From Desulfobacterales bacterium (GTDB lineage Bacteria > Desulfobacterota > Desulfobacteria > Desulfobacterales > ETH-SRB1): 6,837 bases of DNA. Positions 6,801-6,837 of the stretch are shown one piece after another. The notes under the pieces were generated by a model. That model searched no databases. It was not told the origin of the DNA and saw only the letters and a list, made by a program, of their open reading frames with translations. Both the position numbers and the translations under genes were made by a program. The stretch spans positions 1 through 6,837 of the forward strand of contig JASEIZ010000111.1 of the NCBI GenBank assembly GCA_030017395.1. The letters are read 5' to 3'. Each line of letters begins with the position of its first letter. The first letter of the stretch is position 1.

Positions 6801-6837
6801 AAAAAATAAAAAACCTCGTTGATCCTGAGAAATCAGG
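6801..6837 (-). terminator. Probable intrinsic terminator, half inside the window
   Basis: CCTGA (6824-6828) and TCAGG (6833-6837) form a 5-bp stem with a GAAA loop on the plus strand. Inside the window the left arm extends through CCTCGTTGAT, bordered by an A-rich run (6801-6813). On the minus strand this reads as stem, then CGAGG, then TTTTTT and a second T-run, which is terminator geometry if the arm is completed outside the window by ATCAACGAGG. It would end transcription of an unseen minus-strand gene to the right and insulate the pump operon. Only half is visible, so the call is tentative. Confidence 0.45.

Larger units (their letters stand above)
6358..6837. other. Gene-free, repeat-mosaic upstream region of the pump operon
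   Basis: These 480 bp contain no credible gene on either strand; the longest start-to-stop stretch noticed is a 35-codon frame with no ribosome-binding site. Most of it is explained by an inverted-repeat element (6373-6572), a repeat copy (6638-6694) and terminator-like sequence at the right edge. A small stem, AGGA (6754-6757) with TCCT (6763-6766), is followed on the minus strand by a T-run and could be a weak terminator or another repeat. The pump promoter should lie here, but no pair of well-spaced -35 and -10 boxes stands out; TATGATAAT (within 6421-6433, minus strand) is the best -10-like string. Confidence 0.6.

Noticed and set aside
1..6837. CRISPR array, tRNA, rRNA or riboswitch
   Set aside because: There are no regularly spaced direct repeats, no cloverleaf or rRNA-like sequence, and no recognisable riboswitch core on either strand.

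Overview
The window looks like a piece of a Gram-negative bacterial chromosome. The best guess is a Desulfobacterota (deltaproteobacterial) lineage, probably an environmental genome. Support for Gram-negative is a complete RND inner-membrane pump with its periplasmic adaptor. The phylum guess is softer: it rests on intergenic DNA that resembles short dispersed repeats I associate with that group, and on a fused PabB-PabC folate enzyme. No rRNA, tRNA, CRISPR array, transposase or phage gene is visible.

All three real genes lie on the minus strand, so they read from right to left. First is a 387-residue periplasmic adaptor (MFP/HlyD family, 5194-6357). It is followed after only 3 nt by a 1041-residue RND permease (2065-5190). 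After an 81-nt spacer comes a 624-residue PabB-PabC fusion (109-1983). The pump pair is clearly one transcription unit. The pab gene has its own good Shine-Dalgarno sequence and a TTG start, and may be co-transcribed because no terminator is visible in the spacer. Adaptor and permease would form the inner-membrane and periplasmic part of a tripartite exporter; the outer-membrane channel is not encoded here. PabBC would make p-aminobenzoate for folate from chorismate, using ammonia from a PabA/TrpG glutaminase that is also not encoded here. No functional link between pump and pab gene is evident.

The rest is repeat-rich. The right-hand 480 bp (6358-6837) has no gene. It holds a roughly 200-bp element bounded by inverted repeats just upstream of the adaptor gene, a copy of a short repeat, and what looks like half of a transcription terminator cut by the window edge. 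The left edge carries an inverted copy of the same short repeat. The most unusual point is that the C-terminal tail of PabBC is read out of repeat-like DNA, as if an insertion replaced the native stop codon; the N-terminal start region may be similar.

I found no convincing new multi-gene system. The observations worth following are the repeat-derived gene ends, the inverted-repeat element in the pump's leader, and the altered proton-relay residues of the permease.
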